Source: Magicicada septendecula (lineage: Eukaryota > Arthropoda > Insecta > Hemiptera > Cicadidae). From it: a stretch of 64,000 nt of DNA. Numbering within the stretch: the stretch's first letter is position 1; each line of letters starts with the position of its first letter. Shown here one piece after another: positions 33,723 to 44,650 of the stretch. The position numbers and the translations under genes were made by a program. Location of the stretch: contig CM068370.1 in the NCBI GenBank assembly GCA_034769895.1, positions 51,097,454 through 51,161,453 on the forward strand. Reading direction: 5' to 3'. The notes beneath the pieces were generated by a model. It was not told where the DNA came from. It worked only from the letters and a program-made list of their open reading frames with translations, and ran no database searches.

Positions 33723-34052
33723 TTGTCTTTTGTCATTTGGAAAGTGTACTTTTTTCCTTTGAAACTTGAAAAACATAGCAAATAACCTGTCAGGGAATTT
33801 ACCACCAACAAAATTTTGAACAGTTTTCCACAGCCTTATTCATCATCATTATCATCATATCCTACACTGAGGGGATAGATAATGAGTGGCTATGTGATGC
33901 TTTCCACATGTTGTGTGTGTGTGTGGTATAGGGTTCCCATTCGTCCTGCTTTTAGCGTGACAGTCCCACTTTTTGACAAAACGTCCCACTACCCAAATTT
34001 TTTCTAACGTCCCATTTCTTTTTTTTAGTGTTAACATTGGTTGTTTTAGTAA
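33723..34052. repeat. Long direct duplication, right copy
   Basis: This is the partner of 33003-33355. The minus-strand ORF at 33855-34085 crosses it and is not supported as a gene. Confidence 0.85.
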
Positions 34053-34353
34053 CACTGATACCACTTTGTCAACAGCAACATCCACACTTTGTCTGCAGTA
34101 TAGTTAGCTAGTTAGACTGCAGAAGTGTTTAAGTAATTAGTATTTCTTTGTGCATTGTTACAATAGACAATTGTAGGCAATGTAATAGTAATTGTAGTCG
34201 AAACAAAATTTTTTGGTAACCACTGGGAGCCGAATCATTTTTCAGTCATTCACTGAAATTATTTTCTTGGTATTTGGTCCAGAAAATTGCTCTCATGACC
34301 ACTTAAGACTGAAATTTCTTTATTGCCTTTGAGTTCCTTAACAATATTATTTT

Positions 34354-34569
34354 ACTAAATATAATTAAATCATTACCGACTCGGAACACAAAGAGTTTTT
34401 TAGGAGTAAAAACGTAAAAGTTTTACCTTATAGCCTGAACCAGTTTTCGTTTATTATAAGCTTCGTCAGAGGCTCACGTTTTTACCCATAAAAAACTTTG
34501 TGTTCGAGTCAGTAGTGATTTAATTATATTTAGTTAATCAACGGACACATAATGGACAACAAATCCAAG
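34354..34569. mobile_element. Palindromic Penelope-like foldback unit (family 1)
   Basis: Inverted family-1 terminal repeats meet at about 34474. The direct repeat ATATTATTTT at 34344-34353 and 34570-34579 is a perfect 10-bp target duplication. The left arm (minus strand) has the full hammerhead-like core; the right arm has only the outer tail. There is no coding region. Confidence 0.85.
34430..34474 (-). ncRNA. Hammerhead-ribozyme-like motif, family 1
   Basis: On the minus strand: AGCCU, CUGACGA, A, hairpin GCUUAUAAUAAAC with one mismatch, GAAA, ACUGGUUC, AGGCU. All consensus core bases are kept, and the N of CUGANGA is C here against A in other copies. Confidence 0.62.
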
Positions 34570-34917
34570 ATATTATTTTCAAAATAAGTGCAGAAAGTAA
34601 GTGTCATGCCTTTAACATATTACTAAAATTTCATAGGTTTACATGACAAACAATTTAGTGGGTTTGTAAACCTGTAGCATAATTTTGCTCTTTCTTAGTA
34701 TAATTTAGTAAAAAGCTTATAAAAACAAATTTATTTAATGTACTCTACTTTCTTTACATTTGTTATTGGTTTTATTTATTTTTTTCTGGTTACTATATTA
34801 TTATTGTACGGTTTAGAACAGTGGTGTATCCATAACTTAAAAAAGTTCAATCTTCAATGAGATACTGCTACTTATGATTTGAACTATATCTACTTATATT
34901 CTGGATTCAGGGCTGGA

Positions 34918-35611
34918 TTAAGGTATCTTGGCGCCCTAGGCTAATTATATTTAGCACCCCCTCACCTCCCATAGGCTACTCTTACGTTTATTTCCAAGGG
35001 GGCTGAATTAAGCTTTAAACACCCTACAATATATTTCTTAGTTAGGAATATTTCAAATATCTTACTGTTTTTGGAAATAGTCTCAAGAATTGAAAACTGA
35101 GGCTATTTTTCAGTGACTGTTTTAGAGTTACACCTTCAACCATTTGTAGTTTGAATGGCTTTTATAAGGAAAAATTAACTAAGTATTTACAGAATTATAA
35201 CAGTTTTATTAAGGGTACATTTAACATCATTTACACAAAGAAGACAATCAGTTAAATATCTTGTGGATTTGTTAAGACTCATGCAGAGTTCAAGCTAGAT
35301 TCTTTTTTATCGCTAGATTCAATTCCACGAAAATCAGGCGATGGCATAGTTCTATCAGCGCTGACCGCCAATGACTCATAACTGGAGAAAACAGTTTGGA
35401 AAGCACTTCTATTATTTATGTACAGTTTGGCCATAATTTCTAGCAAACAGGCGCCTGTGTTCAAAATGAACTTAAAATTTTTATCCTTGTAATTTATTAC
35501 CAATTTTAAATTTAGCTGTAAAATTGTATTATTTTTTAGCTAAAATATTGTGCCCCCAAAGTGCCGCACCCTAGGCTACAACCTAGTCAGCCTCATAGTT
35601 AATCCGCCCCG
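34918..35611. mobile_element. hAT-type MITE (probable)
   Basis: The left end CAGGGCTGGATTAAGG and the complemented right end CGGGGCGGATTAAC match. Inside, CCCTAGGCTA text is found near both ends. Flanks TCTGGATT and TCTGGGCT agree at six of eight bases. There is no transposase; the minus-strand ORF at 35279-35503 is unassigned. Confidence 0.65.
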
Positions 35612-35619
35612 TCTGGGCT

Positions 35620-36450
35620 ATATTCAGTTTGAATTCCAATAATGAAATTAGCACACGTCATCTTAATAAAGATTATTTTAGTAAGTAGCAGAAACATGAA
35701 CTTATATAAAAACATAGAGATGTAAACAGATTCCGTTTGTAAACTGCAAAAATAGTTTCATATTTTTTTTAATATCAAAGAACGCAGTGTAGAAACATTG
35801 TTGGAGAGAAAAGTGATGTTGGATTCATGCTAGTGATGATTATTGGTGATAGTTAACTTGGACTTGAACTTTGCGAAGGGCACAAGGTGACTGTCAGTAT
35901 GTATCCGTTATTAATGAAAGTTAAAAAAAAATGAGTGAAAAGAAAGTATGTGGAATCCATATGGTATATTCAAGATTATATTTAAAACAAATAGGGCACA
36001 GTAAAAAAGAAAAAATAGTTTCTATTATGTCTATCAATATAAATCAAACTCATAATCTCTGCATAGTGTGTTACTTCGCTGCAACTACATTTAAATTTCT
36101 GCATCAGTGATAAAATGTTTGGAAATCATCCAACAACGTTATCAGTAAACAAGTCAGACAAAATTCACTCACAAACACGCACATGATATAGGAAGTGTGA
36201 ACTATTAGAAATACTACTAAACTAGTGTTAGTTGCCTTAGATGTTTTAATACTCCCTCACAAAAACTTCCAGATTGAAATTTATCATATCAATTTTTGTA
36301 ACTAAACCTAACCATGATATAGTAATAACCGCATGATATATTTGAAAATCTTTCAGCATTTAACAGGTTAAATAATTAATCTGAATTAAAGTAACTATGT
36401 ATGGAATAACCACTAAGGTACTAAGCAGGGTTCTCCACCTAGATGCGATA
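35620..36450. other. Nothing recognised
   Basis: This AT-rich stretch has no element ends, coding similarity or notable repeats. Confidence 0.5.
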
Positions 36451-36603
36451 ATAACAAGGTAACTTCTTGGATTTTGTTCCTCATAACGTGTCCATTGATT
36501 AACTAATTATAAATATAACATGTGGAACACAAATATAATTAATTCACTACCGACTCGGAACACAAATTTTTTTATGGGTAAAAACGTAAAAGTTTTACCT
36601 TAT

Positions 36604-36649
36604 AGACTGAACCAGTTTTCGCTTTTAAAAAGCTTCTTCAGAGGCTGCC
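36604..36649 (-). ncRNA. Hammerhead-ribozyme-like motif, family 1 (intact core)
   Basis: On the minus strand: AGCCU, CUGAAGA, A, perfect hairpin GCUUUUUAAAAGC, GAAA, ACUGGUUC, AGUCU. Stem I has one mismatch. Confidence 0.65.
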
Positions 36650-36662
36650 GAGTGCTCCCAAC

Positions 36663-36709
36663 GGCAGCCTCTGAAGAAGCTTTTTAAATGCGAAAACCGG
36701 CTCAGGCTA
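36663..36709 (+). ncRNA. Hammerhead-ribozyme-like motif, family 1 (intact core)
   Basis: AGCCU, CUGAAGA, A, hairpin GCUUUUUAAAUGC with one mismatch, GAAA, ACCGGCUC, AGGCU. It faces the motif at 36604-36649 across a spacer of only about 13 bases. Confidence 0.65.
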
Positions 36710-37392
36710 GAAGGTAAAACTTTTACGTTTTTACCAATAAAAAACTTTGTGTTCTGATTTGGTAGTGAATTAATTATATTTAGTTAAGTAACGGACACGT
36801 CATGGACAACGAAATCCAAGAACTGGAACACAAAGTTTATATTGGTAAAAATATACAATTTTTACCTTATAGCCTGAACCAGTTTTTGCTTATTATAAGC
36901 TTCGCTGAGCCTCTTATTATAGGCTGAGCCTTTGACGAAGCTTAAAATAAACGAAAACTGGTTCAGGCTAAAAACTTTGTGTTCCGAGATGGTAGTGTTA
37001 TACTTATAATTAACAAGGTAACATTCACCCCATGTGTAGAAAGCTTTCTCAGATATAAAAGTGAATTTTGCTTAAGGTACAATAGAAGAAACAATAGAAG
37101 AACGTCTTTCTTATTTTATCATCAGGTGGAGATGCTAAATTCAAATTTTGTGTGAAGCCTAAAAACTCTTACCATAGACTTAATTACCTGAAGTTTCTTG
37201 AATACTTCATGTAGTTGACAGTTAATAGTGAGCTTTTAAGTATTGATATTTTACTGCTTATGTCTATGACATTTGTTTAGGACAGGGATTCTCAACCTTT
37301 TTGTGACTGAGAGCACCTTTCATAATCCGGGGCAAGTGGGAGAGCACCATGAAAATTTAATAATAATAATAATAATAAATACACTCACCAGG

Positions 37393-39340
37393 CTAATGAG
37401 ATCCTTGGCCCTGAATGTTACTCAGAATTTCACTAATATCTAAGGAGAAGTCGCTTGGAGCCACACGTAAACAGTCCTCCAAATGTGAGTCATTTAATCT
37501 TGATCGTGCTTTGTTCTTGATGTATTTCATTAATGAAAAACATTTTTCACACAGGTAGGTTGTCCCAAACATCGCCAAGCATTTGAGAGAAGTATTTCGA
37601 AATGTCGGAAATTTCATTGCATCACCCCAGAAATCTGTGATCCTTTCCTTTTCGAAAAGATATTTTAAGGCTTGAGAGGACTGAAGCTTTAATTATTCAA
37701 GTTCCGCGCGAGCAAGATTGTGTTGTTGAATAATCTGAATTTTTCTGAGAGAGTCCACATTGAATGGATTGAGCACCATATTAAACAACGGTTCACTTTC
37801 TCCGAGTACACGAAAACGTGTAGCAAACTCTTTCAACAGATCTTGAATTGCCAGAACGACAATTTTAGGACACTCTGAGTGGGGACGACCAAGACTCGAG
37901 AGTGTATGTGCCAGTTCAGGAAAATGAACCAAGTCATTTTTACTTGCCGTCCCGAGGAATCTTTGTAACTTTGATCGAAAGGAAAATATAATTTCTTTCA
38001 GTTCACAAATTGTGTTTTTCTGACCCTGAAGACGTTTGTTCAGTTCGGTGAGATATTGAAATAAGTCTACCATGAAAGCAAGATTGATCTTGAAATCATC
38101 CCCGAATATTTCTGGAAACTTAGTGACATAATCGTTGGCAGAAATAAATGCTTTGATTTCTTCGAAAACTTTCCAGACCCTTGTAATTGCTTCCCCGCGA
38201 CTTAGCCAACGAACATCCGCATGTAGAATTAGTTCTGAATGTGGCGCTGATAAATCATGCAAGAAGACTTTTAGTAAGCGTTTATTCAGGGGTTTAGAAA
38301 CCAAAAAGTTGATCAACTTAACTATCAGTTTTAACTGTTCTGAAATTTCAGGAACAGATATAAGATGACTGGCTAAGTTTTCAACGTGAATTAAACAATG
38401 ATAGTGAACAAAGGTAGGAAAATGTTCATCATTTTTCAGAAGAGCGACACATCCTTTATTTTTACCTACCATGGAAGGTGCGCCACCAGTAACCACACAC
38501 ACGAGCTTTGATAAGTCAATGCCATTAGGTTTCAGGAAATTTGCGACAGCATTGTAAATGTCTTGCCCCGTAGTTGTACCCGGGAGTGGTAAAATTGTTA
38601 AAAAGAAATCTTCTACAATTCCCACATTATCTATACAACGTACAAAGCACGCCAACTGTGCTACAGAAGCAATGTCTGTTGATTCGTCAACAGCAAGAGA
38701 AAAATACCTACATTCAGAAAGTTTCTGGAGTGCTTTTTGTTTAATTTGAGCCGCGATGAGGTCAACGCGCCTGGCAACAGTGTCATTACTAAGTGGCACA
38801 TTTTTTGCCGCATTAATCAAAACACTTCTTTATTTCTCAGGTATACTTTCAGCGAGAGTTGTCACTGCGGAAACTATGCACTCCTTCACAATTTCTCCAC
38901 TTGTAAATGGCATCCCATGCTGAACAAGTTTATGAGACACAGATACAGACACTTCGTTTGAAAGTTTGTTAACAGAACTATTAACATTAAATGAAAAAGA
39001 CTTCTGTTGACGTTGGAGTTGTGATTTTAACTCTTTGATTTTATGTATCCTTGCATCTGATCCCGTGGGATATTGATCAGAAAACGCACTATGATGAGTT
39101 TCATAATGTCTTTGACAATTTGCTTTTCTGAAACCCGATAAAGGTGCATGACACAAAACGCAAATAACTCCGGTATTCTCGTCATTAGTGACCACCAAAA
39201 AAATCTGTCTCCCAGTTACCTTGAAAAGAATACAGTTTCTTTCTTTTTGCTTCGCTACTTTTGTTGGAATCTTGGGTTGATGAAGAATGTAACTTAGGTA
39301 TCGATTCTTCGCTACGTTTTCATATTACAAATTTATCCAT
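37393..39340 (-). pseudogene. hAT transposase, ZBED5/SCAND3-like, nearly complete
   Basis: The coding region starts MDKFVI, then a basic serine-rich leader, a zinc-finger region (GVICVLCHAPLSGFRKANCQ and RHYETHH) of the BED-like kind, and the RNase H-like catalytic domain: YFSLAVDESTD (first Asp), LVCVVTGGAPSMVGKNKG, FVHYHCLIHVENLASHLI, and VRWLSRGEAITRVW. A C-terminal dimerisation region follows (YLCEKCFSLMKYIKNKARS and DSHLEDCLRVA). It would be about 650 residues, the normal size. It carries three in-frame stops (near codon 7, after SIPEK near 38828, after ARAELE near 37692) and a one-base frameshift in a T-run near 39210. The few defects imply fairly recent activity. Related domesticated genes exist in vertebrates, but these stops argue against domestication here. 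Confidence 0.92.
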
Positions 39341-39344
39341 GTCT

Positions 39345-40165
39345 CTTTTTTAAGAACGTTCACAACACACTTCGAGGCGAAAGGAAAATTGCAAACTGAC
39401 AATAATTACGCGTATTTCACAAATAACAGAACAGCAATACTACAACCAAAATACGTCACAAAACTGGTGTACACCGCTACACTATGTCACTCCAGTCACA
39501 AATGTCGCTCGTGTAAGTGGAAATGTCCACGCAGAAACATTCATAGAGGTCATTTCTATCCTTGTCTACTGACGCATGCGCGAGAGTGGAACTCGCGTGG
39601 ATCAGCTGATTCAGCATCAGTTCAGCGTTAGAGGCAGACAAGGACAGAAATGACCCCTACGTGATTCCATCTCTCTTTTCCAGCCGGACGGTTTCTCAGC
39701 CAGTTCACCACCTCTATCTATATGCCTCTATGGTAGTGGCTGCTCTTAAAGTCTCATTGGCAAATTTGGAAATTTCTATTTAAAATCTGAAAATTGATTG
39801 GTTGAGCTAAGTGTAAAATGCTACGTGACTATTTCTGTGAGAACGTACTTAAAGCTGCCAAGCTTAGGGACTTCAGAGGCAATAAAATTAAAATATTTTG
39901 AATAACCGCTTCTTTTGAGGGTACTAGTACGTGTTTAACAGCCCATTTACAAGATGAGACAACCTGGCGCCTACAGTAATAAACCCCTCGTAGGCTGTCT
40001 TTGCCTTTTAAAGCTGCAAACAATAGAGTCGGTATCGGCTTGTAAACTACGGACAATTCCGGAAACCATTGCAAGTTGTGCTCTTAGAAGTAACAAAGGT
40101 TTCCAAACAGTATTCTGCTATACTCAGTTGTTGGTGGACAACAGCTGTACGGCCGTGCTATATAG
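39345..40165. other. hAT element upstream region with an inverted repeat
   Basis: There is no coding sequence. GTCATTTCT.TCCTTGTCT near 39550 and its complement near 39640 form an inverted pair about 70 bp apart, near the likely promoter side of the transposase gene. Confidence 0.55.
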
Positions 40166-40169
40166 TTCA

Positions 40170-42140
40170 CTAGCAAAATACCCATGCTTCGCTACGGAGT
40201 TTCACATTGTACGTAATTGTACAATTATTGCTCGCTTAATAGTATAGGATTAGATAGATTGTACAAATTCTCAACTCTTAGTTTGTTTATTTACATTCAT
40301 AGCAACAGCTATTTATTATTTATTTTGAGAAAATCGTTAGAGCCGTTTCCGAGAAAAAAGGACATACATTTATTAATTAATTGAACTTCGAAATTTTCTC
40401 GACTACAAGAACCTGCAAACAACGAAGTTTTTTTCAATTTAAAACAATGATTAAAAACTCAGGACTAAATGTATTCGGGGTTTCCAGTAAACTGAGATGT
40501 CAACCATTTCATTTACCAAGTATGCAATTCCCGCGATAAATTTCAGTATTTGGTTTTTTGCCCCTTAGGAGTGAAAGTTTTTAAAACCGTTTCTTAGTGA
40601 GCACCTAAGAATTATAATGAAGCTATGTTCAAAGTTTCATTGATATCCATTCAGTGGTTTCAGAGATATCGTGATCAGTGAGTCAGTCAGTGGTATTTGG
40701 GTTATATAGATATCTATATCTAGCCGATTTACCCAGCGTTCCTCGGGTTCATAATTTATTCATAGGCTCATAGGCACCTATTCTTGTTCTAACGTTATAT
40801 TAGGCCTACTTGTATATTGTATAATCTTCCTTATATTGTTACGTTCACATTCTCACTGGAGGAATACTCTGTAGCGCACCTGTTTAAGACCATGTCATAA
40901 ACTGTATTCTTATATCTGGAGAAGAATTCTGTTGCGCGTGATGCTCCTGCTCGATTTCTAACTCTGGGAGAGGGCGAACAGCTAAATTAGTTTTCAATAA
41001 AATGTCTACAGTACTTGCACGTGCTGCGTATTTAACTGTCGTTTTATAATTCATTGTGTTAATGTTGAAATAAGGCATTTGTTAAATTACTGTCTCCTAA
41101 ACTTATTCTAACAATACAATACCTCTATAGATTTCAGCTTATCAATTTTTAAATTCAAACTGAAGCAAGTGCATTTATATTGTCTGAACACTATGATCTG
41201 AATACATTCGCTATCAAAACTTTGTTTTTTATACTCGCTTATAACTTACTTCGATCTTAACTTATCCACTTTTAAATTCAAACTGAAACAACTCTGAATT
41301 CACACACTATTAAGAAGTTTCTTAAGATGCATACACCACCTTTGATAGCATAACCTATATCTTTATTTATAAAAACCGTTGACTCTGGCCCCGCTGTCTT
41401 TCACGGGATCCGACCTAAGACTCCCCGGGTTCCGTGGATGAACTCCGGGGAAGGCCCGTCGGACGACTCCCACGCTATTTCCTACGCGGGAGACTTCCAC
41501 CGATGCCATGGTAACCAGAATCTATTCTATTGGGTTGCCATAGTAACCAGATCTAATAGTTTTTTAAGACCCAAAGGACCCCCCGAAGGATCGTATCGAA
41601 AAAACACCTATCCTATGTTGGTTCTCCCGTTGCGTAAAATATTTGTGCAAGTTTGGTTGAAATCGGTCCAGTGGTTTAGGAGGAGATGTGGAAGACCCCA
41701 AAGAACCCCCCAAAGGACCCCATCGAAAAAAACACCTCTCCTATGTTGGTTCTCCCGTCGCGTAAAATATTTGTGCCAAGTTTGGTTTAAATCGGTCCAG
41801 TGGTTTAGGAGGAGATGTGGAAGACCCCAAAGAACCCCCCAAAGGACCCCATCGAAAAAACACCTCTCCTATGTTGGTTCTCCCGTCGCGTAAAATATTT
41901 GTGCCAAGTTTGGTTGAAATCGGTCCAGTGCTTTATGAGGAGATGTGGAACATACATACTAGAGGGGGTGGTTTGCCCCTTAGGAGTGAAAGTTTTTAAA
42001 ACCGTTTCTTAGTGAGCATCTACGACCCCATAAGAATATACCTTCAAATTTTGAGATCATTATCTTCAGTAGTTTTTGCTCTACGTTGATTCTCTCTCAG
42101 TCAGGACAAAGCCGCTTATATATATAGAGATAGAGATAAT
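40170..42140. repeat. Two copies of an unclassified insect repeat inside the hAT element
   Basis: Both copies share GCCCCTTAGGAGTGAAAGTT and the following TTAAAACCGTTTCTTAGTGAGCA (40560 and 41976). They open with ACCCATGCTTCGCTACGG-like or ACCCAGCGTTCCTCGG-like text (40188 and 40730) and end in GTCAGT text followed by TATATAGAT-type runs. The class (RTE-type 3' end, SINE or Helitron) could not be decided. The plus-strand ORF at 41438-41893 is produced by the tandem repeat and is not a gene. Confidence 0.6.
41566..41949 (+). repeat. Minisatellite, about 127 bp x 3
   Basis: Three direct units start at 41566, 41692 and 41821 (spacing 126 and 129). Each runs from AAGACCC(C)AAAG through CTATGTTGGTTCTCCCGT to GGTTTAGGAGGAGATGTGG. 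Units 2 and 3 are nearly identical. Confidence 0.93.
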
Positions 42141-42269
42141 TGAAAATTAGGGGTCACTGTTGCTCGTGAGCACTTTTTTATACATCCATGATGAGCACCA
42201 TTTTTAGTTATGTGAGCACTACAGTGCTCGCGAGCACCAGGTTGAGAACGGCTGGTTTAGGAGCATGTA

Positions 42270-42740
42270 TAAATAAATCTAAAATGTTCTGACTGCGTCA
42301 TTGTAAAAACAAGTGGCACTGGAGTTTCAAATTTAATCAAATCAGTATTCCGGCATTGGCTATTGCTGATAACCATCAAACAATCGACACCTCTTATATA
42401 AATGTGGTATGAAAAAATGTTACTCAAGGTTACACATTAGGTACTATTTATAATCTACCAGCAGTGTTGTTGCTTATAAATTTTTGTTGTTTCCAATGTT
42501 AAGAATATCAAAGTTTATTCATATGATTTAACATATTTTTGTTTTCTTGGTACAAATCACATCTTAGTTCATTTGAAGAATCTACAAAATGCTTTTTGTC
42601 TTTCTTGAATGAGGAAAATGCTTGATACAAATAAACAAAACATATATTAAACAACCTAAAACATTGTTTTTATTAGAAGTGTTACTCATTCATTGTGCTG
42701 AACATGTTTATGACAAACAAGTGAACGAAATAAAATTTGT
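42270..42740. other. Nothing recognised
   Basis: This AT-rich stretch lies between the hAT element and a LINE; no features were identified. Confidence 0.5.
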
Positions 42741-42744
42741 TTAC

Positions 42745-43478
42745 AAACCGCATATAAAAATCAATCAGGGAAAAACAAAGTATATGCCAGTGACAAGAAA
42801 AGACTGTTATGTGGGCCCTAAAAATTTAGAAATAGGACCTTATAAATTTGACATAGTACTTAGCTTTATAGCTTTACTTACCTTGGCTCAGAAGTTAACT
42901 GTAAAAATAATATTAGTGTGGAAATCCTAAAGCATATTTTGTCAGCAAATAGGTATGTGCATGACCTCAGAAAACATCTAAAGTCTCAGTTAATACAAAG
43001 AAGACCAAGGTATTGAAGTATAAAGTCCTAGTGCGCTCAGTACTGACTTATACATCAGAGACATGGACGCTGCCTACATCAGACGAGAGGCAACTAAATA
43101 TATTTAAGAGGAGGATCCTCAGGTGAATTTTTGGTCCAGTGGAAGAGGGGTGAGCCTGGAGGAAAAGATATAATTTAGAGCTCTATAATTTGTATTATGA
43201 ACCTGATGTGATCACCTTTATTAAATAAAAAAGATTGGAATGGGTTAGAAACATTGTACGTGTTTGTGAAACCAGAGTTGTTGGGAAGATGTTTGATGCA
43301 AATCCAGAGGGTAAAAGGAAAGTTGGAAGTCACAGGGTAAGGGGGTAGTTAGGACGTCAGTACTCTTGAAATTAGAAACTGGAGGAGTGTGGCTGTGAAT
43401 AGAGAAGAATGGCGAAATCTTCTGAAGAAGGCCAGGGCCCACAAGGGGCTGTCAAGCCAATGATGATGATTATAAGCC
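42745..43478 (+). mobile_element. LINE 3' part (reverse transcriptase C-terminus)
   Basis: The plus strand reads, across frameshifts, INQGKTKYMPVTRKDC, YLGSEVN-like text, SVLTYTSETWTLPTSDERQL, IFKRRILR, YNLELYNLYYEPDVITFIK and RLEWVRNIVRV, then DANPEGKRKVG. This is the thumb and C-terminal region of a LINE reverse transcriptase. It ends with a GATGATGAT tail. The polymerase core is lost. Confidence 0.85.
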
Positions 43479-43489
43479 TCATATAAAAA

Positions 43490-44090
43490 TAAAAATATTC
43501 ATCAAATCTAGCTCTAAAAATTTGTTAATTATTTACAATTTTTAAAAATCAGATTACTTAACACGTAAAGGTATTTGGCCAAGAACTGATCATAATTTCT
43601 ATATTGTGTTTAGGTTTTCTAGCAAATAAATATAATAATAAGTACAACTGCACCAGCAATTATATAGATGGCCAAAGTGTTCAAAAGATATATAAAGAAA
43701 AGTAAACAAAAGTGTACATGATATAAATCAACTAAGTTTATTTGTTGTGTACTGGTAGTTATTTCTATATTAGTGCCTGGCCCAGTTAGCACATAATATA
43801 GGCCTAGTTTGCAATAATAATTTTTGTCTAATAACAGTAACAGTCAAATATTTTGCTACCAGTCTCAGTATATGTGAGTACATAGTTTTATGAAAAATAC
43901 GAGCTTGCTAAGCTTAAGAAACAGTAAACAAGCAAGCACTCATAAAAGAAAACTAAGAGATATAAAAAATATCCAGTGTTTTGAGCATATATATATATAT
44001 ACAGGTTTGATACTGGAAAAATATTGTAAATTAAACTGTAAAGCACACAAATAAAAATACAAAATTTTATTTGTGAAATTTTAAAATCCA
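43490..44090. other. Nothing recognised
   Basis: There is a TA run near 43988-44002 and no other feature. Confidence 0.5.
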
Positions 44091-44650
44091 GTTGTCAGAG
44101 CATGAAAATTTAAAGCTGGAGTTAACCAGATTTTAAAACTTTTGTGTTTAAAAATTTTAATTTTTTTCCTTCTTTGTTCTTTTCTTTTTCTCCAATCTTT
44201 CATCTTTTTACCGTGTCTCTTCTTCCTGTCTTCAATCCACTTTGAATCTGCGTGTTTCTCTCTCCTATCCTGGACTCCTTCCATTTTTAACACTTTTACC
44301 CAAAAAACATCTCTTTCAATTGCTTCTTCTGCGTTTATATTATTTTTTTCTAAATCTTTTTTGACTTCTTTAATCCAACTTGATGTTGACTTCTTTTCTC
44401 CTCAGATATTTGAAGATCTGTTTTGTTAACCTATTGTCATCCATTCTATAAAAATGTCCAAAAAATTCTAGTCTTCTTTTTCTCATTGTTTCTGTTATAA
44501 TTTCTATATTCTGATATATTTCATCACTACTTCTTAATTTCCAATCTTCTGAAGTTTTTCGTGGGCCTAATATTTTCCTAATAATTGATCTTTCCAATAT
44601 TTCTAGTTTGTCTAAATTATAATTCAATGCTAAACATTCACTTGCATATA

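Larger units (their letters stand above)
36464..37010. mobile_element. Double palindrome of Penelope-like ends (family 1)
   Basis: Two inverted pairs of the family-1 terminal repeat lie back to back: 36464-36830 (full tails) and 36831-37010 (shorter). TAACAAGGTAAC at 36452-36463 and 37011-37022 is a perfect 12-bp direct repeat around the whole, so the pair of palindromes went in as one unit. Four hammerhead-like cores are present, two of them with every core base intact. No protein-coding region is present. Confidence 0.85.
37283..42254 (-). mobile_element. hAT DNA transposon, about 5 kb, complete ends
   Basis: The inverted ends are CAGGGATTCTCAACC and, complemented, CAGCCGTTCTCAACC, flanked by a perfect 8-bp target duplication GTTTAGGA (37275-37282 and 42255-42262). 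The transposase gene occupies the left 2 kb on the minus strand. The right 2.9 kb is upstream sequence that has taken in at least two other repeats (40170-42140). The CAG..TTCTCAACC ends are typical of the Charlie/Tip100-like hAT group. Confidence 0.95.

Noticed and set aside
37393-39340. A domesticated ZBED-type host gene
   Set aside because: The reading frame has three stops and a frameshift and sits between intact hAT ends with a target duplication, so it is an ordinary transposon copy.
41438-41893. ORF of 151 codons with three similar blocks
   Set aside because: The blocks are the 126/129-bp minisatellite read in one frame; there is no start context and no family.
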